A DNA stretch of 64,000 nucleotides, taken from positions 7,998,001 to 8,062,000 of the forward strand of contig CM074179.1 in assembly GCA_037179385.1 (NCBI GenBank). The letters are read 5' to 3'. Each line of letters begins with the position of its first letter. The first letter of the stretch is position 1. This document shows positions 37,901 through 47,359 of this stretch, in pieces. Below the pieces are notes generated by a model that saw only the letters and a program-made list of their open reading frames with translations, made no database searches and was not told the DNA's origin. The position numbers were made by a program, and so were the translations under genes. The stretch comes from Holothuria scabra. Its lineage: Eukaryota > Echinodermata > Holothuroidea > Aspidochirotida > Holothuriidae.

Positions 37901-40900
37901 GACTACAATGTTATTATTTTGATCTAATTTACGATATTATACATAGGTGAAAAACTGCATACTATCACTGTGATTAGAATTTTTAGTGGTATACCTTTAA
38001 CAGAAAAAAATGCAAGATATCGGAAATCTCTGCATTAAGAAACAGATCCAAATTCTTGCGTTTCGCTATTTAAGAATATAGTCAATTTCATAATCATATA
38101 TTATGGGGACTATTCGATTCATAGCTGCGAAACATAAAGAACTTAGACCATAAGGAAGCCAGTTGCTCTAGAACTCGTAACGATATACCCGGCGAATTAG
38201 GCGTTTGGACGGGGACCTTGCATTGGTATCAATTACCAAATGCAGATGGAAGTCACCCAAGCATTAAGTAAAGATAAGCAACCAGTTATTTTCCTTGTTG
38301 AAGCAACAACCTTCCTGCTCGCTGAGGGGAGAAAGCAAGAAATTACAGGGAAATATTTTAGATTGATCATTATTTGTACTTCAAAGCACTTGTCCACTTC
38401 ACAATACTTTGTTAATAAACTAAAATATCTTTGGAAGGTGTAGGAAAATATTTGTTTGCCTACACTTTAATAGCTCACATCTTCTATTTCCAAACTTTCC
38501 CTTTAAAGGTACAGAGGAGTCTTCATTACGTGCATTGCTTACCCATCGTTGTAAAAGAGCAAATATTCTATATCCCATAGATAACCTAAAGCAACATTTA
38601 TTGGGGTTGACAAAATGGAATGGGTTTCATTTATTCAATACCCTTGGTATAACTAAATCACATTGTGAAATGGAAACAACAAGAATAATTGTATGTTCCG
38701 TGCGGACCTCTTTCTTTCCAGAGTGTGCGTAACCCCGAAGTTCGTCCCAATTCTCAAAATGGAGTCACACCTTACCAGTGTAATGATACGAGAGGGGTTT
38801 TCGTGCGAATCTAACCAGACGGGTGAAGAGATTATTCAATGTTCCCCTTGCAGACGAGGAACCTTTGGTGTCAAGGGGAATTGTGTCCCTTGTTTCAAAG
38901 GTAAACTGACCTGATTTGCTGATGGAAAAGTAAAACTTTCTCGTGTAGAAATATGAAGTTTTCATGCTACGCCCCATGGCACTTTAAGGTGAATGAAAGT
39001 CTTTGGTCTTTTCAAGGAATCTTTACCATGATTCATATACCTCATTCCCACAAGTTTCCTAGACAGTCGATGATAATGTGTGCATTGAGGAAGTAAAGAC
39101 TGAAAATACCAAAACTGTTAAAAAAATGTTTGTTCAATAGACTTTCCTGAAGTGACTATTGATATTGGCAACGCAAGATAAACATAGGGGTCGATATACG
39201 TCAAGGGAATGTCTTCACTATCGCGAAGTTCTCAAGCATGTTAGCACTCAGACATAGCTAGTTTTAGTATCTTTCTGAGTAGTGGCGTAGCGAGGATCCA
39301 GGGGGGCAAAGATCGAAATTTTCCCAAAACTTTTCAGTTTCAGTATATTTTCAGTTTCAGTATATTTTCAAGGTCAAGGTGCATGTATTACATACAAAAT
39401 ACGTAAATTTATGACGTTATGAAATGTAACCTAAGTTAATACATGGCCTTCAAGATCCTGAAGCTGCCTACTGTATGCATAGAGTTAAGACAATGTCATC
39501 ATGGGCCCGTTGTCACCCCTATCCCCAGTGATTAACTAGATTAATTTTCCGAAGAAATTAAATAGATTAATTTTCCGAACCAGTCCTTTCAAAATAAGGT
39601 AAACATCGTTCCTTCCTCGAGGTTTACAGGGTTGTTATGTCTAGACAACGTTAATCTATTGTTTTGGCTCAATCCATGGTTAAACACAGAGTAAGATCAG
39701 TCTATAACCTGCCCGGTTCAAGCTTGTAGGATGAGAGGCCATTAATGCTTAAACTTAACCCAGGGCACTGTCAACCAATAGGTTGGAAACTGGGCTGTTA
39801 AACCTCGCCTAACCTAACCTAACCCAGGGCATTGTCAACTTAGTGACAGGTGAGAGTTATACGCGGAGCGCGACCATCGGTTCGCGCGGAGCGTCCCGTC
39901 AGGGACATTTCGCTAAAAAACACCCCTAGATTGCAGGAAATGACACTCCCTGTGCCTAATTACTGCATGCTTAGAATGTCATATTTTTCTTGTACTGAAA
40001 AACTTTTGAGGAGGCAATTTGTTCACAATATATATAAAAAGGAAAAATTGGAAACTCTAAAGCGTACCGGTATGTATTGCTGACAGCCTTTAATTGAATA
40101 TAAATATACTGGTTGTGGAACGAAAACAAACGGAAATTGTGATAATTAAATGAGGGAATATTTCGTTCACGAGGCTATGATTATGTTACTATTTATTAGC
40201 AACGTATTATCCAATAGTGCATCAAGTTAATGAACATAACATAAGCTCTACAATACGTAGGGAACTAGCTCGATGATAGTATCCTATGCTCCGGTCTTGC
40301 AGCCTGTCAGTATTGCGCATTATACGCTGAACTGATCAAAATACTCTGCATGTGTACCAGAGAATATTCAAGCTGCTGCAGAGAGGGCATTTCTGCGGAA
40401 CGCGAGTCAAGCGCGCCTCATGCTGCAGTGACACAAATGAGATCTGGGGAAATACGTTGCATGGAAATTCGAGTTATGCATGAGAAATGTTTCACGATTA
40501 CTTTTAGTGAGGAACCTTTAAAGGAATAGGATAAGGAAGTAGTATTTCGTCAACTTGAAATTTCCCCAAATTCCACAAATTTCCCCCAAATATTTTCCGG
40601 GGGGGCAACTTGCCCCCTGCCCCCCAGTAGCTTCGCGACTGTTTCTGAACTCAAATAATGTTTCTTTTCAAAACTGGCATATTTATGGTAGCTATGGTAT
40701 ACTTTTGCCATTCACAAATTAGAATTAAGACTTTCATTCTCCTTTAAGATAACCATAGTACACAAACGTTGAATGTATCAAGCCGGTATGTAATTAATAT
40801 GTAACTGAAAATTTGAGGATAAGAAGCTTAATGCAGGCAGACATTCTTGTTCATACAATATCTTATTTTTCAAGTTTTCAATACGTCTTAAGCGAAATAC

Positions 40901-42927
40901 CGTTTGTTTTTAATTTTCGTGCTCTTTTGTCCTTGACAAATTTCGAAAATCAATTATTCGTTTGATTTTCTTTCAGGGGGATTTTATCAAGATGAAATAG
41001 GAACTTCGTTAAATAACGACACAGTGGTTTGTAAAAAATGCCCGGACGGCACCTATGTAGGACAGGGAGAAGGCAAATCTGTTGGGGACTGTATGGTTTG
41101 CCCCGATGGAACAGATAAAAAGACCCATGCTGGTTATCGGGCTTGTTTTTGCTTAGATAGGTACTCCAGGAAAGATCGCTTTGGTCCTTGTGAATATTGT
41201 TGGGAAGACGGTCTTGACTGCTCTAAACATGACTATAAGTTGTTAAGACCGGGATTTTATTGGAGCTGGGATTTCAAGAATGCAAATGTGACGGCATACA
41301 AACTGTTTGTGAAAAACCTGCAATTTGAAAATGAATCTTTCGACTATCATACAAAATACACCAGTGAAATTCCACGAACATTTCCGTGTCCTAGACATGA
41401 AAGTTGCAAGAACACTGCTGGTAGTGTAGATGCCCTATGCGAGGAGGGTTATGAAGGATGGCTCTGCAGCAAGTGCGAGAAACACTATTTTTCAGTGCTG
41501 GACAACTGCGTGCCTTGCCCAAACATTGAATGGTTATTCGTTGAAAGTTCTTTGATTCTTTGCCTACTCGTAATTTTCTCCGTCCTCATATTTAGTTTTT
41601 ATAAACGTCATAAAAGTGACAGTGGGGATAATCGATCTATTATTGATGTGATGATGTCACGTGGTAAGATTGCACTTGGATTTTATCAGGTGGTCGGAGA
41701 GTTTTTTACCTCACTTCATGAAATCAATTGGGCAATTACCCTAACATTTATAGGGAATATCATATCTCTTATTGAACTAAACGTTCTTCGAATATTTATC
41801 CGACCGCAATGCTTCCACGAAAAATTAAAAGTAAATCCAAAAACTGAGTTTGTGATAGGTCTTACTTTTCCAGTTGCTGTAACTCTGTTATCATTTATCA
41901 TTTACTGGTTTCTTATTGCAAGACACATTTGCAAAAGAAAGTTCACAGCTGTGTTTCAAAATATTGATGACTACAAAAAGCAGCTCAAATCCAATCTCTT
42001 GACAATCGCTATCATAATACTCTTTTTAACATATCCCCCTATCTGCACAATTATCTTCCAATTATACCCCAAGGCATGCGACACCTTTTGTCTGGACAGT
42101 GCAAACAGCACATGCAAGGTGCTTTTAAGATCAGACTACGAAATAGAGTGTAAAGATTTGACAGTTTATCACATCATGGCATACATTGCAACAGCTGGAT
42201 ATGTAGTTGCATATCCGTCCTTTCTGCTCTTTTTGCTAAGGAAGAAGTCTCGGTTGTTTCTAACAAAGAAAAATGAAGGTAACAGTTTATCTATACAGGA
42301 GGAACATGAGGAGAACGAAGATGAGCTGTTGGAAACTTTGATAGATAATTCTTCTGATACCAATGCGGAGAACCCTCCATGGATGGACTTTCTTTGTGAA
42401 AATTACAAACCTCAATACTGGTATTGGGAAATTGTTGAGCTGGCCAGGAAGGTGACTCAGACTGTTTTGATCACATTGCTTGGTTGGGAAGACAAAATGA
42501 CAGTCCTCGCCACAATAGGTATCTCAGTTTTATTTCTGGTACTACATGCTCGATGTTTGCCAATGAAGGGCACTTTTGAGCAAAGTCTTCAGGTAAGATG
42601 TTCACGTTTTTCCAAATTTCAAAAATATCTTTATTTGTTTTCTAAATATATTGCGATGTTTGCTCTTCAGAGAAAACAATTGCAACAATTCTGACATTCT
42701 CTTACCAGATGTTTTCTTTGGTAGCCATACTTATTAACGTCCTTGTTGCTGCTATGAATGTTCCCGAAGAATATGGTGATGCAATATCGGTTATCCTTAT
42801 TGTCCTGAACATACTTGTCATTGTAATCATAGCAGGTGAGAAGATTTCAAAAATGATTCATAGGGAAGGATCTTCCCGTTATCGTCATTTGGCCAATAAC
42901 ATATATCATACTTTATACCCAAACTAA
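25891..42927 (+). CDS. LRR / cysteine-rich / polytopic membrane receptor, 13 exons seen (5' incomplete)
   Basis: Exons: 25891-25999, 27065-27136, 28931-29002, 29145-29216, 30034-30105, 31279-31431, 34851-34919, 35336-35404, 37432-37503, 37752-37802, 38722-38900, 40977-42592, 42709-42927. Every junction is AG/GT and every phase matches, giving 940 continuous residues from the first full codon to TAA. Order: LRRNT (ACGTLGVCSC...VDCTGL), nine LRRs, an LRRCT-like cap (VCVTPKFVP...GFSC), a Cys-rich GCC2/GCC3-like part (CSPCRRGTF, CPDGTYVGQG), a larger Cys-rich segment, then about eight hydrophobic helices and a short tail. YKPQYWYWEIVELARK before the last helices recalls TRP-like polytopic proteins, which is my inference. 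LRRNT, LRRCT and GCC regions are normally extracellular, so it is probably a plasma-membrane receptor or channel with its LRRs outside. The signal peptide exon, promoter and poly(A) site are not established; an AATAAA occurs at 43959-43964. Ligand and function are unknown. Confidence 0.85.
26104..26690. repeat. Two-copy ~292-nt tandem duplication in intron
   Basis: GCGTCAATAAGGTTGCTATT starts both copies (26104 and 26396). Shared blocks include GGGGTGGGTTAGTGGACAAG and GTACAAAATA(G/A)GTCAT. The copies have diverged by small indels. It lies in the intron after the LRRNT exon and has no coding signal. Confidence 0.85.
26967..27052. repeat. AT-rich microsatellite
   Basis: A mixed (AT)n and (AATA)n run, ending about 12 nt before the acceptor of the next LRR exon. 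It occupies the place of the branch and polypyrimidine region, which is unusual for an efficient acceptor. Confidence 0.85.
27065..27136 (+). CDS. Exon: LRR 1
   Basis: 72 nt, phase 2 to phase 2, acceptor TTTTTCTTCAG, donor GTAAGT. It encodes NLSYNHIQNL followed by QEKDFAHLLSLSHL, a 24-residue repeat of the L.LS.N.I..L type. Confidence 0.88.
28931..29002 (+). CDS. Exon: LRR 2
   Basis: 72 nt, phase 2-2, acceptor ATCGTTGCAG, donor GTAAGT. It encodes LDLSSNCLGRLP then QQGFGNVSNLTVL, a typical 24-residue repeat with an N-glycosylation sequon (NVS). Confidence 0.88.
29145..29216 (+). CDS. Exon: LRR 3
   Basis: 72 nt, phase 2-2, acceptor TTTCTTATTTAG, donor GTAAGT. It encodes QLSQNYIQAIEKQNF then GILSEIRAL. 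The intron before it is only 142 nt, the shortest between the LRR exons. Confidence 0.88.
29251..29501. mobile_element. piggyBac-like MITE, copy 1 (intronic)
   Basis: The ends are CCCTTCACCGTTGT and ACAACGGTAAAGGG. The 251-bp body is nearly the same as the second copy 94 bp downstream. The flanking tetranucleotides (TTAG, TAAA) are degraded versions of TTAA. Non-coding. Confidence 0.8.
29595..29845. mobile_element. piggyBac-like MITE, copy 2, TTAA flanks (intronic)
   Basis: The left end CCCTTCACCGTTGT and right end ACAACTTTAAAGGG are flanked on both sides by TTAA (29591-29594 and 29846-29849). CCCTT-type ends with a TTAA duplication are characteristic of piggyBac elements. It has no transposase, so it would need one supplied in trans. 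Confidence 0.85.
30034..30105 (+). CDS. Exon: LRR 4
   Basis: 72 nt, phase 2-2, acceptor CTTATCTTCTAAG, donor GTAAGT. It encodes DLSYNNLTSLP then ANLFRDLLITYIL. The split codon at its start makes Phe where Leu is usual (RAF-DLS), a mild departure from the LRR consensus. Confidence 0.85.
30336..30512. repeat. Two-copy ~95-nt intronic duplication
   Basis: AATTGATACAAAATTGAGTA and AATTGATCCAAATTTAAGTA begin the two units, which also share TTATCTGGTACTGAC and ACGT(T/A)AC. Diverged and non-coding. Confidence 0.75.
31279..31431 (+). CDS. Exon: LRRs 5 and 6
   Basis: 153 nt, phase 2-2, acceptor TTTTTACTCAG, donor GTAAGT. It encodes DFSNNRLTSLPNKLFDANNR with THLLQIL, then FLHRNQLEYLQSHIFHGLPH with LRSL. 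Two repeats in one exon where the others have one points to an old intron loss or fusion. The first repeat is about three residues longer than usual (FDANNRTHLL). Confidence 0.88.
32051..32629. mobile_element. Inverted-repeat element, AGGTAGTGTGACA ends (intronic)
   Basis: AGGTAGTGTGACA at 32051 is matched by TGTCACACTACCT ending at 32629. Identity continues loosely inward (AAAATTG). The 579-bp interior has no long frame. The superfamily is not assigned. Confidence 0.6.
32817..34316. mobile_element. Possible hAT-like element (intronic)
   Basis: The left segment reads AGTCCTTGGTTCTCAACC and then GCGAACCCCT. The right segment in reverse complement reads AGTAATCCTCAAGATGGGG and then TCCGCGGAAG. 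GGTTCTCAACC plus a GCGRACCCC block is the usual look of many hAT ends. No 8-bp target duplication is clear. It encloses the element at 33743-34112. Confidence 0.4.
33743..34112. mobile_element. Inverted-repeat element, ATTAAAG-type ends, copy 2 (intronic)
   Basis: The left end ATTAAAGAGGTTCATTGAG is matched in reverse by CTCAATGAGCCGCTTTAA. The body is shared with 54825-55194 and with the ends of 16887-17460. Non-coding, 370 bp. Confidence 0.7.
34851..34919 (+). CDS. Exon: LRR 7
   Basis: 69 nt, phase 2-2, acceptor CATTGTGATTGCAG, donor GTGAGT. It encodes CLFHNQIHVLARD then TFSGIGVQK. One codon shorter than the 72-nt exons, which still fits the LRR range. Confidence 0.85.
35336..35404 (+). 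CDS. Exon: LRR 8
   Basis: 69 nt, phase 2-2, acceptor TTACTTTCTCAG, donor GTGAGT. It encodes YLFGNKLSSLSNASFQNDNI then EE, with an NAS sequon. Confidence 0.85.
37020..37316. mobile_element. MITE with CTCACCCCAAAC-type ends, copy 1 (intronic)
   Basis: AAAGACC..CTCACCCCAAAC at the left is matched by GTTTGGGGTGAG..GGCCCTTTA at the right. The 297-bp body is shared with 53683-53982, for example AGCCCCTCCCACA and AGACACTCTCAGT-like words. Non-coding. Confidence 0.65.
37432..37503 (+). CDS. Exon: LRR 9
   Basis: 72 nt, phase 2-2, acceptor TTCTCGTTACAG, donor GTACGT. It encodes HVYGNNLTHLNFTSLIGV then TNITKV, with three NxT sequons (NLT, NFT, NIT). This is the most glycosylation-prone repeat. Confidence 0.85.
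37752..37802 (+). CDS. Exon: half LRR leading into the C-terminal cap
   Basis: 51 nt, phase 2-2, acceptor TGCATTTACAG, donor GTAAGA. It encodes YIDCQKINELQQLEVE. A truncated repeat with one cysteine just before the cap exon, as in many LRRCT starts. Confidence 0.8.
38722..38900 (+). CDS. Exon: LRRCT-like cap and first GCC2/GCC3-like cysteines
   Basis: 179 nt, enters in phase 2, leaves in phase 1; acceptor TTTCTTTCCAG, donor GTAAAC. VCVTPKFVP and MIREGFSCES match the end of an LRRCT (C.TP..., ...F.C). CSPCRRGTFGVKGNCVPC then starts the cysteine-rich stalk. This is the exon where the phase changes, so it marks the border between the LRR module and the rest. Confidence 0.82.
39281..40640. mobile_element. 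~1.36-kb element, AGTGGCGTAGC-type ends (intronic)
   Basis: The left end AGTGGCGTAGCGAGGATCC runs into GGGGGGC. The right end in reverse complement reads AGTCGCGAAGCTACTGGGG and GGGCA. The inverted ends are imperfect. No transposase frame is intact. A short 5'-truncated SINE (39776-39820) sits within it. The superfamily is not assigned. Confidence 0.55.
39776..39820 (+). mobile_element. 5'-truncated SINE tail with target-site duplication
   Basis: About 45 bp carrying the SINE 3' end (GGTTGGAAACTGGGC, then TAACCTAACCT). It is flanked by AACCCAGGGCACTGTCAAC (39757-39775) and AACCCAGGGCATTGTCAAC (39821-39839), a 19-bp direct repeat with one mismatch. This is the signature of target-primed reverse transcription with severe 5' truncation. 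Confidence 0.75.
40977..42592 (+). CDS. Exon: cysteine-rich stalk and most of the membrane domain
   Basis: 1,616 nt, enters in phase 1, leaves in phase 0; acceptor TTGATTTTCTTTCAG, donor GTAAGA. The first ~180 residues are rich in paired cysteines (CKKCPDGTY, CMVCPDGT, CFCLDRYS, CPRHESC, CSKCEKHYF, CVPCPN), with sequons. Hydrophobic segments follow, near SLILCLLVIFSVLIFSF, AITLTFIGNIISLI, FVIGLTFPVAVTLLSF, LLTIAIIILFLTYPP, ATAGYVVAYPSFLLFLL and VLATIGISVLFLVL. An acidic loop (EEHEENEDELLE) precedes YKPQYWYWEIVELARK. One long exon after many short ones is a sharp structural break. Confidence 0.9.
42709..42927 (+). CDS. Exon: last two helices and tail
   Basis: Phase 0 entry after acceptor ATTCTCTTACCAG; the intron before it is only 116 nt. 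It encodes MFSLVAILINVLVAAMNV and ISVILIVLNILVIVIIAG, then a short basic tail to TAA at 42925-42927. A good donor-like GCAG|GTGAGA after 42835 leaves open a longer spliced C-terminus. Read-through of the intron at 42593 instead would end at a TGA at 42692-42694 after a different short tail. Confidence 0.8.
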   Translation: MFSLVAILINVLVAAMNVPEEYGDAISVILIVLNILVIVIIAGEKISKMIHREGSSRYRHLANNIYHTLYPN

Positions 42928-45900
42928 GTTTTGTCTAAAAGTTTTTAAAAGCTTAGTGACCTGTGCTATAAAAGGCTGTCGATATTTTTGGCTCCTGTAT
43001 TATGTGAACTTTACAATATTTTCCATACATTTTTTATTACACATTTAACTTTGATTACAAGTTTTTGTCAAAACCTCATATATGCATCACGTTTTCACTA
43101 AACAGCGGAGGTAGTTTTTGGCCTTTTCGTTCGATTGAAACACATCAATGTTCATACAAAGATCATCAGTTTTGCTGGGGACTTTAAAACTAAAGTTTCG
43201 TCTGCCTTTGTAATAAGGGTTAAGAGTTCAAAGGGGTCAATAACATACCATGACCAGAAATCCTGAAGAACCATTGCAACACTTGCGAGAATGAATCGAT
43301 CTATTGAAATCCAGGCGTCATACCGTACCGAAATTGACATCAAGTGACGAAGGATAAAGAAAAGGTTCAAATCCGGCTAGTCTCGTATAACATCAGGATG
43401 TTCCTAAGGGTATCATAAGTCATCGTGTGATCACCGATGAAGAGATTCTCAGGCTCCGGGAAAACTTTGTAAAAGAGCAATGAAATCCTTGGCATGCCAA
43501 AAATTGCCAATTAACCTTGCCGAGACTCATGTTTGTGTTCATATGCAAATTTCAGCTGACATTTTTAAAGAATTTGACATCCTTAGAAGGTATTTTATTT
43601 TTTCTTCGGAATTGTGGGTTAAACTTTTTTACGCTAACTATGTTGCACTATGTTTACATGTTTTACTTCTAAATACGTTAACGTTCACTGATATTTTGTC
43701 GTGTGTTCCCTAGTCTGTAATTTTTAGCAGGTGTGACAAATATTATTCATATTTCTGAACTTGTTCAAGGTTTATGTGCGGGAGGCATGTTAAATTCTTA
43801 CCTATTGTACCTTTAAAGTTAAAAGTATCAACTTTAACCTTAAGAGAGAATAATTTTGTCAAAGACATGCCACATACAGTAGCATCAGCAAAAATATAAA
43901 TTGTCGTTCCGAAGAGGGAGAAACGAACTGAGTTACACTATGAACTATATTTGCCGACAAATAAAGGTGTTTCACCAACGTGACGTGACAGTGCGTCTTT
44001 ATGATTTACACAAAAGACATTTTGTAGGGCAAGCGTACGTCCAGCGTCAAGTGTTAATGATCAGTTATGTCGTGTGAAAGTGTTGTAAATATGTTAACTG
44101 TGGTCGTACTTTGACCAGGCAGACGGAGGATCACATTTGTTGGACTTCAATGAATTAAGTCCACAGATAACGGATTGGAGAGGAAGAAAGACAACAAAAG
44201 TTTACATCAATATAAATCCATTATGAAGCCATTTGTTCCATTGCTAAATCTATATTTATCTACTATCTATCGAAAACAACATTTATCCTTATCTCCGTAT
44301 AAAATGAGCTGGAAGAATTTCTTCAATTTGTTTGAGAATTGTTACTTCGATTAGTAGTTCGGTTTTGGTCTTCGCCCAGAGCGGACTTGTTTTTGTAGCG
44401 GTTTCGGCTCAAATCGTACTGAATTTTACTACTGTGCTGTGATGTGCTGTGCATGTACATTAAACTCTTCAAAATCATTACATTGCGTGCTGATTTCATA
44501 CATGTGAACTCGTATAGAGGGCCTTGACGGGCCTGTTTACCAAATCTGTCATACGCTTTACAATTTTTCCCCAATATAAGCTTCATATTGTTAAAAGTGG
44601 CAAAATTTGCCATTTCCGATGGATACTCCACACAATAAATTACCAAAGCCAAGTCTGTTAATCACCCAGCATACTGCCTAATTTTGCTCTTAAAAGGCAT
44701 GTAACTTAAAAAAAGCCAAATATTCATAACTTACAAAAAAACCAAATTTTCTTTCATTAAATTCCAAAATTTCTCCAATTTAATAAGCCCTTACTTTCCG
44801 GGCAAACTTGAAGTCTCTTCTCGTAACCGAGAAACCTCAAAAGAATTTCAGCTGTCGCCTATATAACGTTTTATATTTTTGCCATATGAAGGACAGATTC
44901 TGCAATAGAGACCCAAAATTTTTCATGGTACTAGCAAAAGCCAAATTTCTTTTAAAAAACTCCAGATTTTTAAGTATCTGTTAAAAAGAAAGCCAAAAAT
45001 TTCGGCGCGCGCATTCTACCAAGTCACGTCCCGACGGGACATAACATCAATCTTGTTGGGGCCTTGAAATTCTGGTCCCCCGTCGGGCAAATCCTGGCGC
45101 CACCCCTGGCAATAACTGTGAAGAAATACGAAGCAGGATACTGTTATTATTATCAACTATTCACGGCATCGGCATTTTACTTAGTGTGATGTGTGAATCC
45201 ACTGTCTCGTAACACGGGGCTGTCAGACAGTGTTGTCTGGTAACGAAGGTAGCAGACGCCACATTCGTTGTTCAACAGTGGCCCAAGCGATATGCATTTG
45301 CTACACAGGAAGTAGTACAGAAGGTGGGATGAGGGTCTGTGGACAATCTATAGTCCTTGCAATAATTGTTCAAAACCCATCTTCAAATCATACGGCGAGT
45401 GTGAGAACCATTTATGAAAGACCATACTTAAAACAGATCTATGATTCAGTCAAAACACAATTACTCTACCTAGCCAGCCCTATGTACGTAAATGTTACTT
45501 ACGTTCCTCTAAGAAATATAGGGAATCGATGGCTATGTTGTACCACGCACTCATTCATAGAGTTTAAACCGTAGAAATTGTGAGCAAAGCGGGACGAAAT
45601 TTTGCACTATTGTGAGACCCACTTCCTTTAATCAGTCCAAATGTGATTGAGACTGGAAAAAACAATAGAACTGAAGATTGAAGTGCGCGAAGTGCATGAT
45701 GATTTTGGTGATTTGGAAGAGATTTTTAATATAAGACGAGTAAAATAAAACAATTTTTCGTTTGAATGATACCTCACCATAAATGCAATACATCCTGTAG
45801 TCCACAGTAAATGAGATGTAAGGATGTAGAGCCAACTTATAAAGGCACTAGTGTTTTCCTTTCGATCAAGAGGTCGGGCAAGCTTGAAATATTAGTTTGT

Positions 45901-47030
45901 ATTACTGTAGGTTTGATTACACCAGTGCCTGAAAAATTGTCTTCGTCCTGCCCGAATTTTGAGGGAAAAAATGAACGGACAGCAGTCTGCCCCTGCCTCC
46001 TACTTCTACTTTGATTATTAATTTAGAGAGAATGTTTTAGGATTGGCGAATAAATCTTAACACTGCAAAACTTCAGAATTCAACAAAGTTTGAAGAGGTA
46101 TATAGAGAAGGGTAAAGACATTGAAATAATTCCAGCTGACCTTTTGGAAGTATCTTATTCTTTAACCGCAAAGTGAAAGCAGCTCCACTTAGTGGCATGT
46201 CGCCATAACTTTAAAGTGGACCTTAAGTCTGGAATTTTACAAGAGTATTTTTGAGGTTATTTCGTTGCTAAGATACAAAGTGTTGAAATATATTCACTGA
46301 CTTCACACGTAACATAGTCATATTAAATGATAAAGGGCCTTGTCCCTTTTTTTTTGTTTTTCTTCCTTTTTTATTTTCTCTTTCTTCTTATTATTCTTCT
46401 TCTTCTTCTTCCTTCTCTTATTTTGACGTTGGAAAGATTTCATCATATTTTGCAAATGGGGGCGGTCCGCCCCGCCCCCTAAATTCGCCCTGATTGGGTT
46501 AATATTGGACAAGAGCGGGCGTCTAAATGATGTCATTGAACCAGTCGGAATGCATAAAAAAGGTGTAATGTAACCTCCATTAGACGTAAACTATGATGCG
46601 ACGCATATTCAAACTGCTAAAAAGAAGAGATCCCTTTTTAGAAACAATGAGAAATATTAGTGTGGCATTATGTTTCCGTGGAAGTTTCCCTGAACAGTAA
46701 AACCATAGTTCGCCCACCCACTAAAGTTGCTGGTTTAACTCAGACCACAAGCCGTTTTTATCTTAACCACAAGATCTGTAATCTGTACTTGGGCACGCGA
46801 CTTCTCTCCAATGTACTTAGCATATGTATCTGCAACACAACACACGGTATATGTACAAAGCATATTGAACATCCCGCCAGCTGGTATGAGTTGACGTGAT
46901 TGGCCTCCGTTGCGATGACGTATCTAGCTCGTTTTAGCATTTGCACGCTAAAATCACATACAGTGTTTATCGCTCGTTTGCATTGGCCAAAGTGAGATCG
47001 ACGTCACGGCAGTCACTTCATGTAATCGAC
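42928..47030. other. 3' region of the LRR gene and gene-free DNA
   Basis: An AATAAA at 43959-43964 is a possible poly(A) signal. A segment at 44680-45115, ending TCCTGGCGCCACCCCTGG, is related to 61970-62150 and is probably a transposon copy. A pyrimidine-rich run lies at 46340-46430. The plus frame at 45230-45574 (114 codons) has no recognised domain. Confidence 0.4.
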
Positions 47031-47033
47031 AAT

Positions 47034-47264
47034 AGGTGCGTTCGATTTAGCGGCTCGAGCCGGCTCAACTGGATCAGCCAACGAAAGATCTTTCTGAAAA
47101 GTGATCTTAACGTCATCAAAACGTCACACCTTGAGCCGGCCAAAACGACCAGCCCTCCGAGGTGGTCCAGTCGAGCCGCTGACGTAATTTACGTCGTATT
47201 TTGTCCAGTCAAGAAACTTGTTGAGCCAGTTGAGCCGGCTCGAGCCGCTTAATCGAACGCACCT
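47034..47264. mobile_element. MITE, AGGTGCGTTCGATT ends, AAT duplication
   Basis: The left end AGGTGCGTTCGATTTAGCGG, continuing GCTCGAGCCGGCTCAACTGG, is repeated in reverse at the right end. The terminal inverted repeat is about 45 bp. AAT occurs on both sides (47031-47033, 47265-47267), a 3-bp duplication that fits PIF/Harbinger-like elements. Non-coding, 231 bp. Internal E-box and CRE-like words (TGACGTAA) are notable. Confidence 0.85.
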
Positions 47265-47359
47265 AATAAGAGGCTCCTTTTGTTTTTCACGTAATCGAAG
47301 ATAAGAGGCTCCGTTCGTTGTTTTAGTCAGTCGGGCGTACCTGTTTTTTCTGCTGTTTC

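Noticed and set aside
38507..38570. Possible extra exon after CCTTTAAAG at about 38508
   Set aside because: Either acceptor choice gives a stop (TAA) within about 15 codons. Skipping it joins 37802 to 38722 in phase and restores a proper LRRCT pattern.
46318..46536. Lys-rich minus-strand ORF
   Set aside because: Product of a pyrimidine-rich low-complexity tract.
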